64,000 nt of DNA, taken from positions 10,220,001 through 10,284,000 of the forward strand of contig NC_135360.1 of assembly GCF_051622035.1 (NCBI RefSeq). The letters run 5' to 3'. The translations under genes and the position numbers were made by a program. This document shows, one piece after another, positions 36,874 to 48,860 of this stretch. The notes under the pieces are model-generated. The model was not told the origin of the DNA, ran no database searches, and saw nothing but the letters and a program-made list of their open reading frames with translations. The DNA is from Arctopsyche grandis. Lineage: Eukaryota > Arthropoda > Insecta > Trichoptera > Hydropsychidae. Numbering within the stretch: position 1 is the first letter of the stretch; each line of letters opens with the position of its first letter.

Positions 36874-37672
36874 GGATTATTACGCATATTGTGATCGCCC
36901 AAAAGACAATTTTTGCCATGAAAATCGCGAATGCGGAATATTTGGCACTAGAGTTCTCGTTAGTATGATAGTTATCGTTAGTATGATGGACTTTTAGGTT
37001 GTCAGTATTCCGTTATAGAGATTTTAGTGACTTTTGGGCGAGCGCTTTGTGGGGAATAATCACCGAACCGAAATTTGCACAATTTTTTTCTAAAAATAAC
37101 AAGTCACCGTGTCGTGTGACTCGAAGATCTGCATCGTATGTGAAAGATCAGAAAATAATTGTGAATTGCTGCTACAAAAGAAAACATTATCAATAGATAA
37201 AAGTAATAAAAACAATAATATGCCGTTAATCATATGATATATATGACAAAAAATAGTAAAATACAAATGAAAAAATAGTAAAAACATAATAGATAAGATA
37301 AAATAAGAAGACACTAATAAAATAAAGGAAAAACAATATTCTGAATATCACAATATAAGCAATTGTGTCGAGCAGTACGGGTATATTGCTGGACTGCATG
37401 ACCATATAGTCGCAATATTACCAGCAATACCGAAAATATTACTCGTTTTCACATCTCAAACGTATGTATGTACATGGTTCGGTGATTACTGGTCACAAAT
37501 TACTCGTCACAAAGTCACTAAAATCTCTATAACGGAACATCTGGCAGCCGAAAAGTCCATCATACTAACGATAACTATCATAGTAACGAGAACTTGAGTG
37601 CCAAATATTGTGTATTCGCGATTTTCATGGCAAAAATTGTCTTTGTGACCACCCCAATGTGACGAATAGTCC
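36874..37672. repeat. large foldback element, about 800 bp
   Basis: Two arms of about 200 bp, 36874-37070 and 37475-37672, are reverse complements (GGATTATTACGCATATTG end, AAAATCGCGAATGCGGAATA, ACTAACGATAACTATCAT, TAGAGATTTTAGTGACTTTG), around about 400 bp of unrelated A+T-rich sequence. One arm-like piece recurs at 5590-5770. No transposase; no clear target duplication. Confidence 0.75.
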
Positions 37673-38275
37673 AATTACCGTATGTACATATATAGTTGAT
37701 AACACTGAGAAACAAAAAATCACGTTTTCAAGTTATCAGAGCGGAGACTAACCAATCTTTACTAAGTTTGACCCACTGAATTCGAATATGATAATGATTT
37801 TTGTTGGTTCGCTCTCGTTTACGAGATATGAGCGTCTAAAAAAAATGCGCAATTTTTCCAGTTTTTTGGCTTTTGCGGTATATAACTCAAAAACTAGTAT
37901 TGCTGTGTTCAAAATGAGTATTGGTATCAGATGTCAGATGTTTTTCCTATTGAACGAAAACCAAAAGGTTTAGTTCTGAACAGGGCCAGACGACAATAGA
38001 GACTGAACTTTTTGAAGTTCATTCTTGAAAATATAGTATTTTTACGCTTAATCCTACATCTAGGACATTGTTCTTTCGATGACCAACCAACACCCAACAT
38101 CCTCGAATGTTGATAATAGAACATAAAAGCCCTAGCTCTAGGCTATACCTGCTATCCCGTTATATCCCCGAATTATAGTTCGAGTGTGTTACAAGTTGTA
38201 ACTTGCAATCCACGAGTACACAACAAGACAACCTAAATGTATTTTAAAAAGTACGATGTCTTGTTTCGTATTTTT
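37673..38275. other. DNA without recognised gene
   Basis: Moderate GC; short ORFs only, no conserved motif. Confidence 0.35.
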
Positions 38276-38279
38276 TTAA

Positions 38280-38860
38280 CCCTTTGAGTGCTGACGTCTT
38301 TTTGTTGGAAGCCCGCCACGCTGAAAATTTCACCAACATTTCCAACTAGAATTATTTAGAAAGCAGGTATAAAAACCCTAGATCACCACTATCACCTAGA
38401 TAACTATCGCCGAGGATTTAAAGTTTTGTAAAGGTGTGTTTAGACTGTCTAGTATATCTTGCAACAATATAAAATAAACAAAAGAAGTCTATTAATGAAT
38501 GAATTTTTCCAAAATGAGTAAACTACGTAGTTCCATCTTCTTCACTGTTGTTAAAATGTAATGCTCAAAATTTAAATGCCAAGCCACAATCTAAAATACT
38601 CGGCAGTTAAGGATTTCCATCGAGAAATTCTGCTATGGTTATAAATTCAGAAATTCTGCTGTCAACCAGTCTTTATAAACATTGACACGGATTACACGAC
38701 CCATGTTCAATGCACTTTTTTTCAATGGTACCTGGAAAGGCTTAGCGAGTAGTATTCTTGTTTATTTTTTGCATGCTCAAAAAACAACGCTGATAGGCGT
38801 ATTTCAGGCTGAAGGACTTGTTGGCAATACGCCGTTCGGCGTTGGTCAGCATTCAAAGGG
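38280..38860. mobile_element. piggyBac-like non-autonomous element, 581 bp, in TTAA
   Basis: Inverted ends CCCTTTGAGTGCTGAC and CCCTTTGAATGCTGAC, each bordered by TTAA (38276-38279 and 38861-38864), the obligate piggyBac target. A subterminal hairpin GGCGTATTTC ... GCAATACGCC lies near the right end. No transposase ORF. Confidence 0.88.
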
Positions 38861-39222
38861 TTAAGAAACATAATTTTTCCGACTCTCATTTCTTTCGACC
38901 GCCTGTGTGCCTTGCACACATTTGTACATATGATAGGCGCGACCCTGTTTGATTTTGATTTTTAAATGCTTTTTTATTATTACGAAATTATGTTCACAAT
39001 ACATCTTATATCTATTTTAATAGCTACTGATCTACTGATCATTTTCCATTTTACAATTTAATTTTATTTGGTTAGTAATCATAGTATTGTATTATTCTAA
39101 TATTAATGTACAACATAATAGGAAAAATAGCTCAAAAACCTATTTACAAATCTTAATGACCCTGTTGATAGTAAAGAAACACAGCGAGAGCGACATCGCA
39201 AAGCTCAACACATAAAATATTG

Positions 39223-39599
39223 GGGTCTACCCCACGGGATCGAATTAGAAATGCACGAAAAACCAAATATTGGAAGGCAAAGATCGAAAATCGAAAGATC
39301 TTAAGTCGAAACGGTACATACTCACGTACATCCACACTTAATTTGCGCGAGCATGATACAACAGGAACAAGAGGAACAGGCTTTTCCTCCCGTGTTAATG
39401 TGCGCGCGCAGAATACGGGAGGAAAAGCCTGTTCCTCTTGTTCCCGTTGTATCCTGCTCGCGCAAATTAAGTGAGTATGTACCGTTTACCATGCACCCTT
39501 TTTTTTGATCTTTCGACTTAAGATCTTTCGATTTTCGATCTTTACCTTCCGATATTTGTGTTTTCTGTAATTTAACATTCTGGCTCGTCACGTAGACCC
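39223..39599. mobile_element. GGGTCTAC palindromic MITE, copy 4 (short-arm form)
   Basis: The ends GGGTCTACCCCACGGGATCG and GGGTCTACGTGACGAGCC (read backwards) are mixed subtypes. The arms carry GGAAGGCAAAGATCGAAAAT and a core palindrome that is nearly perfect around GGGAGGAAAAGCCTGTTCC. No flanking duplication visible. Confidence 0.82.
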
Positions 39600-39799
39600 A
39601 GGAACTGGTTATGGAAAATTTCGTAAATATCGGGTGTGGACGTCGCCAATGGAGTATCGAAATCAGACTGAAGTGTTTTCATAGAATAAGCCGAAATTGA
39701 AGGATAACGTAGAAGATTGAGATCCAGATTGGCGAGTGTGATGTTTTTTTAAAGTTTGAACGGTGAGCTTAAAAGCTACATTGGCGGGTAGATACGAAA

Positions 39800-40139
39800 G
39801 CAGGAGGGAGAGGTGGTGGGGTGGGATAGAGGCGGGCGGGAGCGTTTGCAGAGTCGCGATCGTCGAGAAGTGGCAGTGCCGTTGCGGCGGCGGCCATCTG
39901 CGGTTGTGTCGCGTCGCTCTCTCTCACTTCTCTCTCTCGCATTCGATACACCGGTGATCGGACGCGATCGCAATCCTAGACTCTCGGGGACTCTAGGCGA
40001 ACATTCGGCCGACGAGGAGTTCGCGACCGCAACCGCGAGGAGTTCGGAGACAGGATCTACCGCGATGGCGCTCGACGGAGGCGAGACGGCGGTGGCCGCG
40101 ACGCCCCCCGCCGACGCCCCGCCTGCCGACAAGAAGCAG
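39800..40139 (+). CDS. 5' UTR and first coding exon of an unidentified gene in a CpG island
   Basis: CpG-dense sequence with CT-rich GAGA-factor-like clusters (CGCTCTCTCTCACTTCTCTC at about 39915-39934). ATG at 40065 in a good context (CGCGATGG) opens 25 codons, MALDGGETAVAATPPADAPP then ADKKQ, ending at CAG|GTTAGC in phase 0. An in-frame upstream ATG at 39813 exists, but its stretch is Arg/Ser-rich and reads like translated UTR. Low-complexity Ala/Pro N-terminus; no family recognised. Later exons should lie to the right, probably beyond the window, making the rest of the window its first intron. Confidence 0.6.
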
Positions 40140-40150
40140 GTTAGCCCTCC

Positions 40151-40192
40151 ACCCCCAACCCCCAACCCCCAACCCCCAACCCCCACCCCCGC
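40151..40192. repeat. (CCCCCAA)n tract with G-quadruplex potential on the minus strand
   Basis: Five or more C5 runs separated by AA or A start about 11 bases after the splice donor at 40140. The minus strand (G5 runs separated by TT or T) meets the pattern of an intramolecular G-quadruplex; the plus strand could form an i-motif. Confidence 0.85.
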
Positions 40193-40199
40193 CATCTCA

Positions 40200-43100
40200 C
40201 GTCATCCTTATTTACGCACGGGCGAGTTTGCTTCCCTTTCCGCGTCCCTTTCGAATGCTTGTGTGCTATCAAATGTACAACATATAATACATAGGAAGCG
40301 AGCGGTGATTGCGAGGCTGCGCCCCCTTTCGCAGCGCCGGCAGCGTCACCCCTAAATATACATTCGAGACGAGACTTGTGTATAATATAAAAGACTGATA
40401 CACGCCGTACTCGTATGGCCGTGGCGTCAGCGGCTTATTTACGTATCGTCGTCGACCGGCTGCTGCCGCCGCGTGGACTCCGCGATTCGCGCAATAGTGA
40501 CGTCACACCTCACTGACATTTGCTCGTAAATTTGAATTGTGTATTTTTTCCTTCCTCTTTTGTTTTTTTGAATTCACCAACAGGGCGCGCGCTAGGTCGT
40601 AACGCGCTCGCAACACGACCACAACTACATCGACTACAACTTTTCAACGAATACACCTTCCCAAACATAAACGTGTATATAATCGGATTTGATAACATGC
40701 ACGCAATTTGAAATTTTACGTCGTTGTTTTATTTTCGTACGAAAAAACAATTGAAAGTTTCGTATGAAAACTTTTACGACAAAATGGCGCAGCCCAAAGT
40801 GTCCTCAGAGCCGGGCCGATTACTTTTCGGCTAATTGTTAATAAAACTGAGTACGTTTCGCATGCTGCGCGTTCAATTTGCGCAACGTGTATTGTATAAC
40901 GGACTGTGTATTTCATAATCCCACGGTGTTTGTACACACGTATGTTTATTTCCTCGAACGCGAAATTCCCAATGTTTGGTTTTTGGTAGGCGTGTTTCAG
41001 CGCGATCCCCCCCCCCCCATTTTACTTTATTGTTTTTGTTCAGGTCAGGTCCTTGAATTGGTGCGAGTCTGAGCGCATGCGTTATTCGATGACCCATATA
41101 GCGTTTTGGTCCGGGACGTAAACATGACCTGATGAAGCGCAGACACTACACTAATAATGTGTGTTTTTATACGGTTTGAATATACGCAGTTTTCCCCCTT
41201 TTTTAATTCATTAAAATATTTTAAAAAAAGTTGTGCAATACTTTTTTTTTCTTTTTTCAGGAATTATATAACACCTCAAAACATTGGAAATATTCAATTG
41301 GAAATGTTGTATGAATATTCTTATGATATATAAATAGAGGTGAAAATCCTTTGTATACCCCATGCGTTCAAAACGCTTGACCTACCGCTTCGGTTGACCC
41401 ACTTATACACTCAAATCTCTTCCAAAACAATTCCACATTTTTTAATTATCTTCATATAAAATCCACACGTGCTCTGTGGATCGATAAATACCCTCTAATA
41501 TGATTTGCCGTCTATCGTTTGATTGTAACTTGTCAATAGTAAACATTAGCACAAGTTATCACTGCACTAGTTTATTATGCAGTTTAGATAATAAAACGTT
41601 GCCAACAATTAATCGTATTTGTATGTCATCTGACATGAGATCATTGAAATCGTGAAACTGAATATTTTTGTTTCGCATGCATTGTTTTGATTATGGATGC
41701 AAATATGTACGGTGACATAAGTTCCGATTGTGTGATGTTATTCAATCAATTTGCTGTTATGTTTTATTCATGAAAGGTTGATAATATTTGTATGTCACAG
41801 ACAATTCTGAATGCACATGTTCCGGGGACTGTAATTCGTCATGCTCTACATAATTCTCACGAATTTTACACACTACATTATTCGTGGACTATAGACTGAT
41901 GAACTACACCTATTTTCGTTGAATTGTTGAAAATAACGGTGTTTTCTTCTTGTGCTTTTTTTTCCACGTCTGCTGCCCTCAAACTATTCAATCATAGCTA
42001 TTGTGTTCTAAAAGTATTCGTATGCAGTTCGTACTAAATTGTTGAGCATTCAGCTGTCGATTTTTCGTGTAGGGTTCGAAAATGAAGCAGTGATCGCTTT
42101 TGATTGTCGATAATTGTTTGTTGTGACCGGTCAGTCAATTGTCATGTCTAAAAGCAACACAGTCCAATATTCAATGTGTTGTATGTATGTACGTCAATTT
42201 GCCTATTAGGAATGTTGCGCGTGTCTCCTATTATGCCCTAGGGACTGTTAACAGGACAGTGTGTATGAACCTTATGTACTTAGTTCCGAGCTTTCTGTCT
42301 TGTTTGATCTGCCTTCTGCTCGAAATAATTCATTGAGTAAGCAAGCTAAATTAAAACATTTATTATTCACAGATTGAAATATGTAATAGCTGAAAGTTTT
42401 ATACGCTTACGTATTCCGTTTCGGCAAAACTGAATATATAAATAAGGACGTAAATGTCCTTTCTGTGATGTTTTCACTCTTGGGAATGTTGGATTTGGTA
42501 TCTTGTGAGTTAAGTGTACATATCTCTATTATAAACGTTTGATATTTTCAAGTGATGTTTTGTTGCCAATAGATAGCAGTGATTGGGCACGTGTCTTGTT
42601 TATAAAATAATCGAAAGAAAGCTTTGATATTTTTTATACGATAAGCGGTGTGTTATCTTCTAAATGTGATCGATTTTTGAGTGGCCACTTGTGCGATTTG
42701 TATCGACAGGTTCAGCGACCGTCAATCGGGTAAAATTTGTAAGACAAGTTCCAGGATGTTTGCTCTATGGATAGTCAAAAGTTTGTTGAACCGTTTGTAA
42801 CATCACACCTACTATAAGTTGATTTAAATGGGCTACTAGTGTTTATAAATCTGTAGAAGTGTGGTGATGATTTACATATTTTGTGTTTCAGAAGAAGAAT
42901 TATATTCGGACAATATATCTCATAAAATATGAAACAGCCCTTAAAATGAAAATAAAACCTCTACTTTTAATGACTGAGGTGCGATTTGACAGGACAACTT
43001 GGAGAGGTGAATTGTTACTAGAAGTTTAAACGATAGATCGATCAGTTGAATGAAGCCATTGGCCTGTTTATTCATAATATGGAATAAAAAAATCAGAAAT

Positions 43101-46090
43101 TGGTTGTTCCAAAACGATCGGAAGACTAGGAATAGATACTGAATCGTTAGTGAAGTGAAACATAAAAGAGCCTTGTAAAAAATCAGAAATTGGTTGTTTT
43201 TTTTTTTTTCGAGATCTAATATGCTCATTTTAGAAGCATCACCACGAAAAATACTGAAAGATATGAAAATTTTCACACCTAGTAACAATCATTTAATGTT
43301 TCTTAAAAGTTCATATTTTTTTTATAAACCAGAGAACCTTTGTTCAACATTTATCAGTTTACTACTGTACTGAAAATATATGTATGTATATGTTTAGTGT
43401 TATATTCTCAGGCTTTGAAAATATAATAAGATGGGGTGCGAATGAAAAGGTGATACCTAATGGCAAGGAGATGTAATGTCTTCCCTTATCATCGCCCCTA
43501 CCTTTTTTCACGTTTTATGTCCGTCTACGGAAGGTAATTTTCATGCAGACTTTGGTGGTGAATAAGCACGTGCTGGGTTGCCTTTTGTATCGCGAAAACC
43601 ACCTAATGAAAAGTGGGAGGGAGCATCGGGGGACCCGTCGGGAAACAATCACCGCAGGTGGGAGAGAACGTAGACGAATTTCACGTTGAATAGGAAGAAT
43701 ACGTCCACACGTAGGTGTATCTAGCAGTATATGTATGTAGTTGTCTGTAATATACTACACGATGACTTGAAATAAACTTATCTCTCTTATTCTCTCTTCG
43801 TCTTCTTCTTCTTCCGAGCAATCAAACCGCTGTTTATAAAAACGCGACTCGATGATAATACTGCGTTGTCCGAAGAGATGTTTGTGAGCTGGCAACTGTT
43901 CAAATGGTATAGTCTCACTGTCTACTCACACGATTCTCGGAATCTACTGTTTCGCTTTTTTTTTTTCAGATGACATGAAAATGCACGTGACGAAAAGAGC
44001 GCAAACTTTCCGTGCTATATTTAGCATTCAGATAACAATGCAAAACTAAAAGATGGCTTCACACTTGTGGAATGTATTGTTATTGAATTTATGAATGCAT
44101 TAATATCGAAGATGCCCGAGTATTATGAGTATTATGACATTGGATGCTTCTTCTTAAGGAGAGGTTACAGATGAGTGACGCGTGGTAATAAATGGACAAG
44201 GAAGATAAATGATTTGAACTTATTGATGAAACGAAGGTGCTCTTCGGTGCTATTTTTAGCTTTCAGATATCAACTTAAAACGTAATGGACACTGCTTGCA
44301 TTTGAACGTGTTAAAAACTAAATAAAAATATATTCGAAAATGGATGTAAAATTTGAATTAAAATCCAGATCAACAGGGCCTTCTTTGATAATTGACCTTA
44401 AACAGAATTTCGACATATGTGAATATATGTGTTGCTTATGAATAGCAGTTTCGGATTCTAATGTGGATTGTCGGATCCAAAGTCAGAAATAAGATCTCAG
44501 GGGAATGGTGCGAGTAACAATAACTCGATGCATTTGTAATTTAATGAAAATTCCTGAAGCACTTGCACAAATCGAGTTATATCTACCGAGTTAACTAGGG
44601 CATGTGCTGATGAATGGTTGTCAAAAATCATATTTCTGCAGTAGTGGCGGATAAAAGATCTGTGCAACAACATATGGGATTAGGACACTGAAAGTAACAT
44701 TCGAAAAGTAGATATGTATGTAGATGCGTAGCGGCAGTGGAATCAGATTTCAGAGTTTCAGACAAGTGGTCTGATGAAACAACGACTATTATACGTGACG
44801 ATATTACAAAAATATTTTTATAATCGCTTGAAATTGTCGAAACATCTAAAAACAAAACACGAAGCGAAGCTTAGATCATCCAATAAATCAGTGCAGTTGA
44901 AAAATTGGCTGACGAAAGAGACAAATTTGCACCTGAAATTGAATCAGAGTGTCTAAAATAAGAGCTGCGTCACTAGAATGATTGATTCCGTGCATCGATC
45001 GTGGCAATAAGTAAAGACGACGAATACGTACAGATCTACTTCGGAATATATAACGTTTTCTCGGAAATGCAAATAAGTCCTCGTTGCATACGCGTCGAGT
45101 TATTGCGTTCCGTACGTGTCACGTAGCCGCCATTTTTACTGATAAATGCTCTCAATATCCAACTGCCAAAATAGTTGCACGGTCCACTGAAATGGGCCTA
45201 CCACACCGATGACGATCGACTCTGGAATTCGCCCATTTTTACCGTATTACCATCATCGGGTCATCGAACATTTTCATGCCTAATTAATCTTTCCGATTAG
45301 GCTTGCATGAGCTCGTCCTCCCATAAGGTGGGGAATAAACATTGGAGACCTACAACATTTGCGCAATATTTTGGTAACATTCGATATTGGCGCAATATCG
45401 CCGTGCCGTCAATGGCACCGCTGACTTAGCTGATGATGTTCGTTCTGAATAATTTTCATTTATTTATAGGCGTGCACGTATGTACGTACCGTGCGTATGA
45501 ATAGAGACAAAGTTGCCGTTTTAGAAATGCTTCATAATACAGCCTTTTATACTATCTAAAAGCATTAGGCGAAAAAAATGGTTGCGTCATCGCTTAATAT
45601 TATATGCGAATTTAAACTGTTGCATATTTATTAAAACGCGTTTTTCTGGTCGACTGGTCATATACATATGTATGTATGGTACATATGTATATCCAAGAGG
45701 TATTGATATAGTCGGGGATTGTATTGATAACGTGACTGAATGTCGTTCAATGCATTGCATTGTGGGTTAGTATTGCCGAGTGTGATGTCATCCGTCCTTC
45801 AATGCTCCCCAATGTCCGCTTGGCCTTAATTTATTCAGATTCATCACGAAAAGCTTGCTACAGCTGACGTGACTGTTTTCCATATTTTCAGAAATCTAAG
45901 TAATGATGGTAATTTTGCATAGACTGATGTTGTAGCTCACACTTCAGTTGGGAAAGGTTAGGTTTGACAGGAAGGAAATGCATGCACCTGTCAAAAGTTT
46001 CAGGCGTGACTTGAATGCAAAGGTTTTCTGAATGGCAATCTTACTTCAAATTGTATAGTTTATTTTTCTTCTATACATTATTTGTATAGA
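40200..46090. other. presumed long first intron, no exon recognised
   Basis: GC-rich until about 41000 (continuation of the CpG island, with a poly-C run at 41007-41018), then mixed. No ORF with conserved features; small ORFs such as 42941-43288 minus look like chance. TATGTATG tracts at 43380 and 43730. Confidence 0.4.
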
Positions 46091-46094
46091 AGAA

Positions 46095-46348
46095 ACATTT
46101 GAGCCGTTATATTTGAAAGTGGCGTAAGTCCAATTTTCAGTTCCAAAAACACTTGCTGTTTGACTCAATTCACAAATTGCTATCACTTCTTTTGATTGGA
46201 TATGCTCAGAATCTTGGAAAAGCAGAATAAACGTATTACAGGTCACCAATATTTTTAAAACATTATAACGCAAAACATATTTAATGTTTTGTGACACATT
46301 TCTTCAAATTAAGAAAAGCGGACTTCCAAATATAACGGCTCATTTAAC
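46095..46348. repeat. GAGCCGTTAT palindromic MITE, copy 2
   Basis: Left TGAGCCGTTATATTTGAAAG, TGGCGTAAGTCC; right AAATATAACGGCTCAT. It shares AAGCAGAATAAACG and TAACGCAAAA words, in inverted order, with the copy at 16012-16213. Confidence 0.72.
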
Positions 46349-48109
46349 CTATCTATGTACTGTTTATTATTTTTTGAGGATTAATTTACCTCAGGCTTAT
46401 TCGAGCTTGGAACGTTGCCTCCCAGGTTATTTAGACAATTAGGCTTATTTCCATTATCTTATCCTAGGCATAGTTATTAACTATGAATTATGAATGGACT
46501 TGATTATTCCTTGGTAAATAATGTCGCCTTCCGTTAATACCGTCTACGTAAAGTAGTAGTTTCCCTTTGTTATATTATGTAGGGGAGAATATGGACGAAG
46601 CAGAAGAGAATAAAAGCATTGATTTTTGATTTTAAACGTAGATGTTTCAGTGTCACACATTTTTACAAGCTTTTTAATAGATTCACTCTGTTAGTTAAAT
46701 GAAATTCCCACCCGTAAAAATTGTGATCTGATTTTGAACCACTTCCTCCCTTCAGTTGCTTTGATATTTTACCGAAATACGGGGAGATAGCAGACAAGAA
46801 AGCAAAGTATTGTTGCCAACATGAAGCTAGTGGAGTTTAATCATTAACGAACTTATTAAAATTTACATCGAAATCTTGTGTCAGGTCGAAGCGATGACAG
46901 CTAGCTATTCATACGCGGTTTTCCACCGCCCCTCTGCAACTCAAAATGTCTGCCATTTCTCTAGGAAGGGATTTTAAGTTTAGACCTTTTTAGCAAAGAT
47001 AATAAGTTAAGACCAGACGTGAAACGAAACGTTTTAGGATAGAACGCTTATCAGTTGCTTTGGCAAGTTCGACAACTTGTGCTTGGATTATTACGTTTCG
47101 ATACGTATCGGTATTCGCGTTTCGCTCGCTCATTTCCAGAAAGAGGAATGACGGATGAGAAGTGTTATTTAAAAGTTAATTGTACTTCTATTGTTGCCTT
47201 CCTTCACACTCGGTTCTTTTTAATCATTGGAATCTATACATAATCATATTGTTTTCGATTTCAGATAGTACATTTCTTAGCTGTACCGTGACGGTTAATA
47301 ACACGGAGTAGGGAAAATTGTGGCAGGATAACAAAGCAACTTGAAAGTTTAGACAGATTTCGAGTGTAAGTCGAAAGCTGTCAGACGGAATTGTACGAAA
47401 GATACTTCATTCGAAAGGGGACTTACTCGACAATGATACAGGGGTACTTTAATTTAACTATCATCCGAACAGAAGACGTTCCACTTACAGTTAGCTTAGA
47501 TACAGTTAGTCGAGTATTGCGTCTTTCGTAGTCGCAGACATGCGAACTCCGACTCCCATCTAGTCTACGGATTTGTTTGTTTCACGCCTATGCTAGCGGA
47601 GCTAACACATCTAGATTGCATATCGTAAAACGTTATTAAACCCAGTAGACAAAGAAAACAGCCTTGACCTTTCGAACGTGTTTGTTGCACTCGCTTTGTT
47701 TTTCTTCTACATTTCACGAGTTTTCGATTATATTGCGTGATACACGCAAGACCGATTTCGAGAGTGTGCGTAACTCTCAATTGAATACGAGACGCGTCTG
47801 TCTGACTGCTTTTATTCATCCTTTCCTATTATTCCGTTTTATTTTGCACGCACTGGCCCCTCACCCATCTCATAGCCATCGGGTCAGAATCGATGATAAA
47901 AGAGTGACGTATCAATTAATAATGTAGTTGCAATACCGTACTGCATTAAATATTCAAGACCGTGTCGAATTGCATAGAATTTGGTATTTATGTACTTGTG
48001 GTTTTGGTTTTCTAACTTTCGATGCTAGGTTTTCCCCCTTTTATAGGGAGAAAGTCTCAATTTGACGATCAAAAATAATTGGATCGTTTCATCCCCTGCT
48101 GAATAGGAA
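46349..48109. other. presumed intron, no exon recognised
   Basis: GC somewhat higher than the left half of the window; no conserved ORF, splice pattern or repeat recognised. Confidence 0.35.
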
Positions 48110-48516
48110 TAATTTTTTATTTTATTTCATAGAACTTGAAAACTCGCCTTTAAAGACCGCTCCAAATCGACTAGTGTACTTATATCGATACAATACAATC
48201 AATTAATCCAATAAATATACATAAGCATTTTATACAATGCGAATTCATACAAACATCCACAGTGACATCTATGGAGAAATTTTTGCAGCATTTTATTATC
48301 AAATTGACAGATAACCTCGAGACGCTGAATTACATATATCAAGAGAGATAGGAAAGGAGATGCCAATTTTACAGGAACCGTTTCAATGAGAATCAGAAAA
48401 ATTGGCAAATTCTGATAAGAATCGATCACAAACCAAGGTCTGGCCAGCAGTGGGACTCGAACCCGTGACCACTATGCTCGAAAGCATAATATGCTAACCA
48501 CTAGTCCACGCCGCTG
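48110..48516 (-). mobile_element. tRNA-derived SINE, copy 4 (about 400 bp, near full length)
   Basis: On the minus strand: head TGGACTAGTGGTTAGCATAT (box A-like), then GGGTTCGAGTCCC at 48452-48464, an exact box B. The body follows (GCTGGCCAGACCTTGG, TTTGCCAATTTTTCTG, AAACGGTTCCTGTAAAATTG, GCAGCATTTTATTATC region), and a T-rich/AATAAAAAATTATT tail. The best guide copy for the family. Confidence 0.9.
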
Positions 48517-48655
48517 TTTAATATGAAAAAGTTATTCGGTTGTCTGGTACGCGCATAATCTGCTGTTGTTTTTATATGCTTCACCTTTCTGACAATCGTT
48601 AAGGGAACAATAATCGTTGGTGATTTACCGTTGCCTTCCTGAATATGGTGATATG

Positions 48656-48860
48656 CGGTCTCCGTGATTTGACAGAATGTTAAATTACAGAAAACGCAAA
48701 TATCAGAATGCAAAGATCGAAAATCGAAAGATCTTAAGTCGAAAGATAAAAAAAAAATGGTGCATGGTAAACGGTACATACTCACTTAATTTACGCGAGC
48801 AGGATACAACAGGAACAAGAGGAACATGCTTTTCCTCCCGTGTTAATGTGCGCGCGCAGA
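48656..48860. mobile_element. GGGTCTAC palindromic MITE, half copy
   Basis: Left arm only: GGTCTCCGTGATTTGACAG, the AAAGATCGAAAATCGAAAG arm, GGTACATACTCAC, then the core to GTTAATGTGCGCGCGCAG. It breaks off at the centre of the palindrome; the right arm is missing. Confidence 0.8.

Noticed and set aside
48440..48516. possible tRNA gene on the minus strand (exact box B GGTTCGAGTCC)
   Set aside because: No cloverleaf with a proper acceptor stem could be folded by eye, and the sequence continues into a repeated tRNA-unrelated body, so it is a SINE head.
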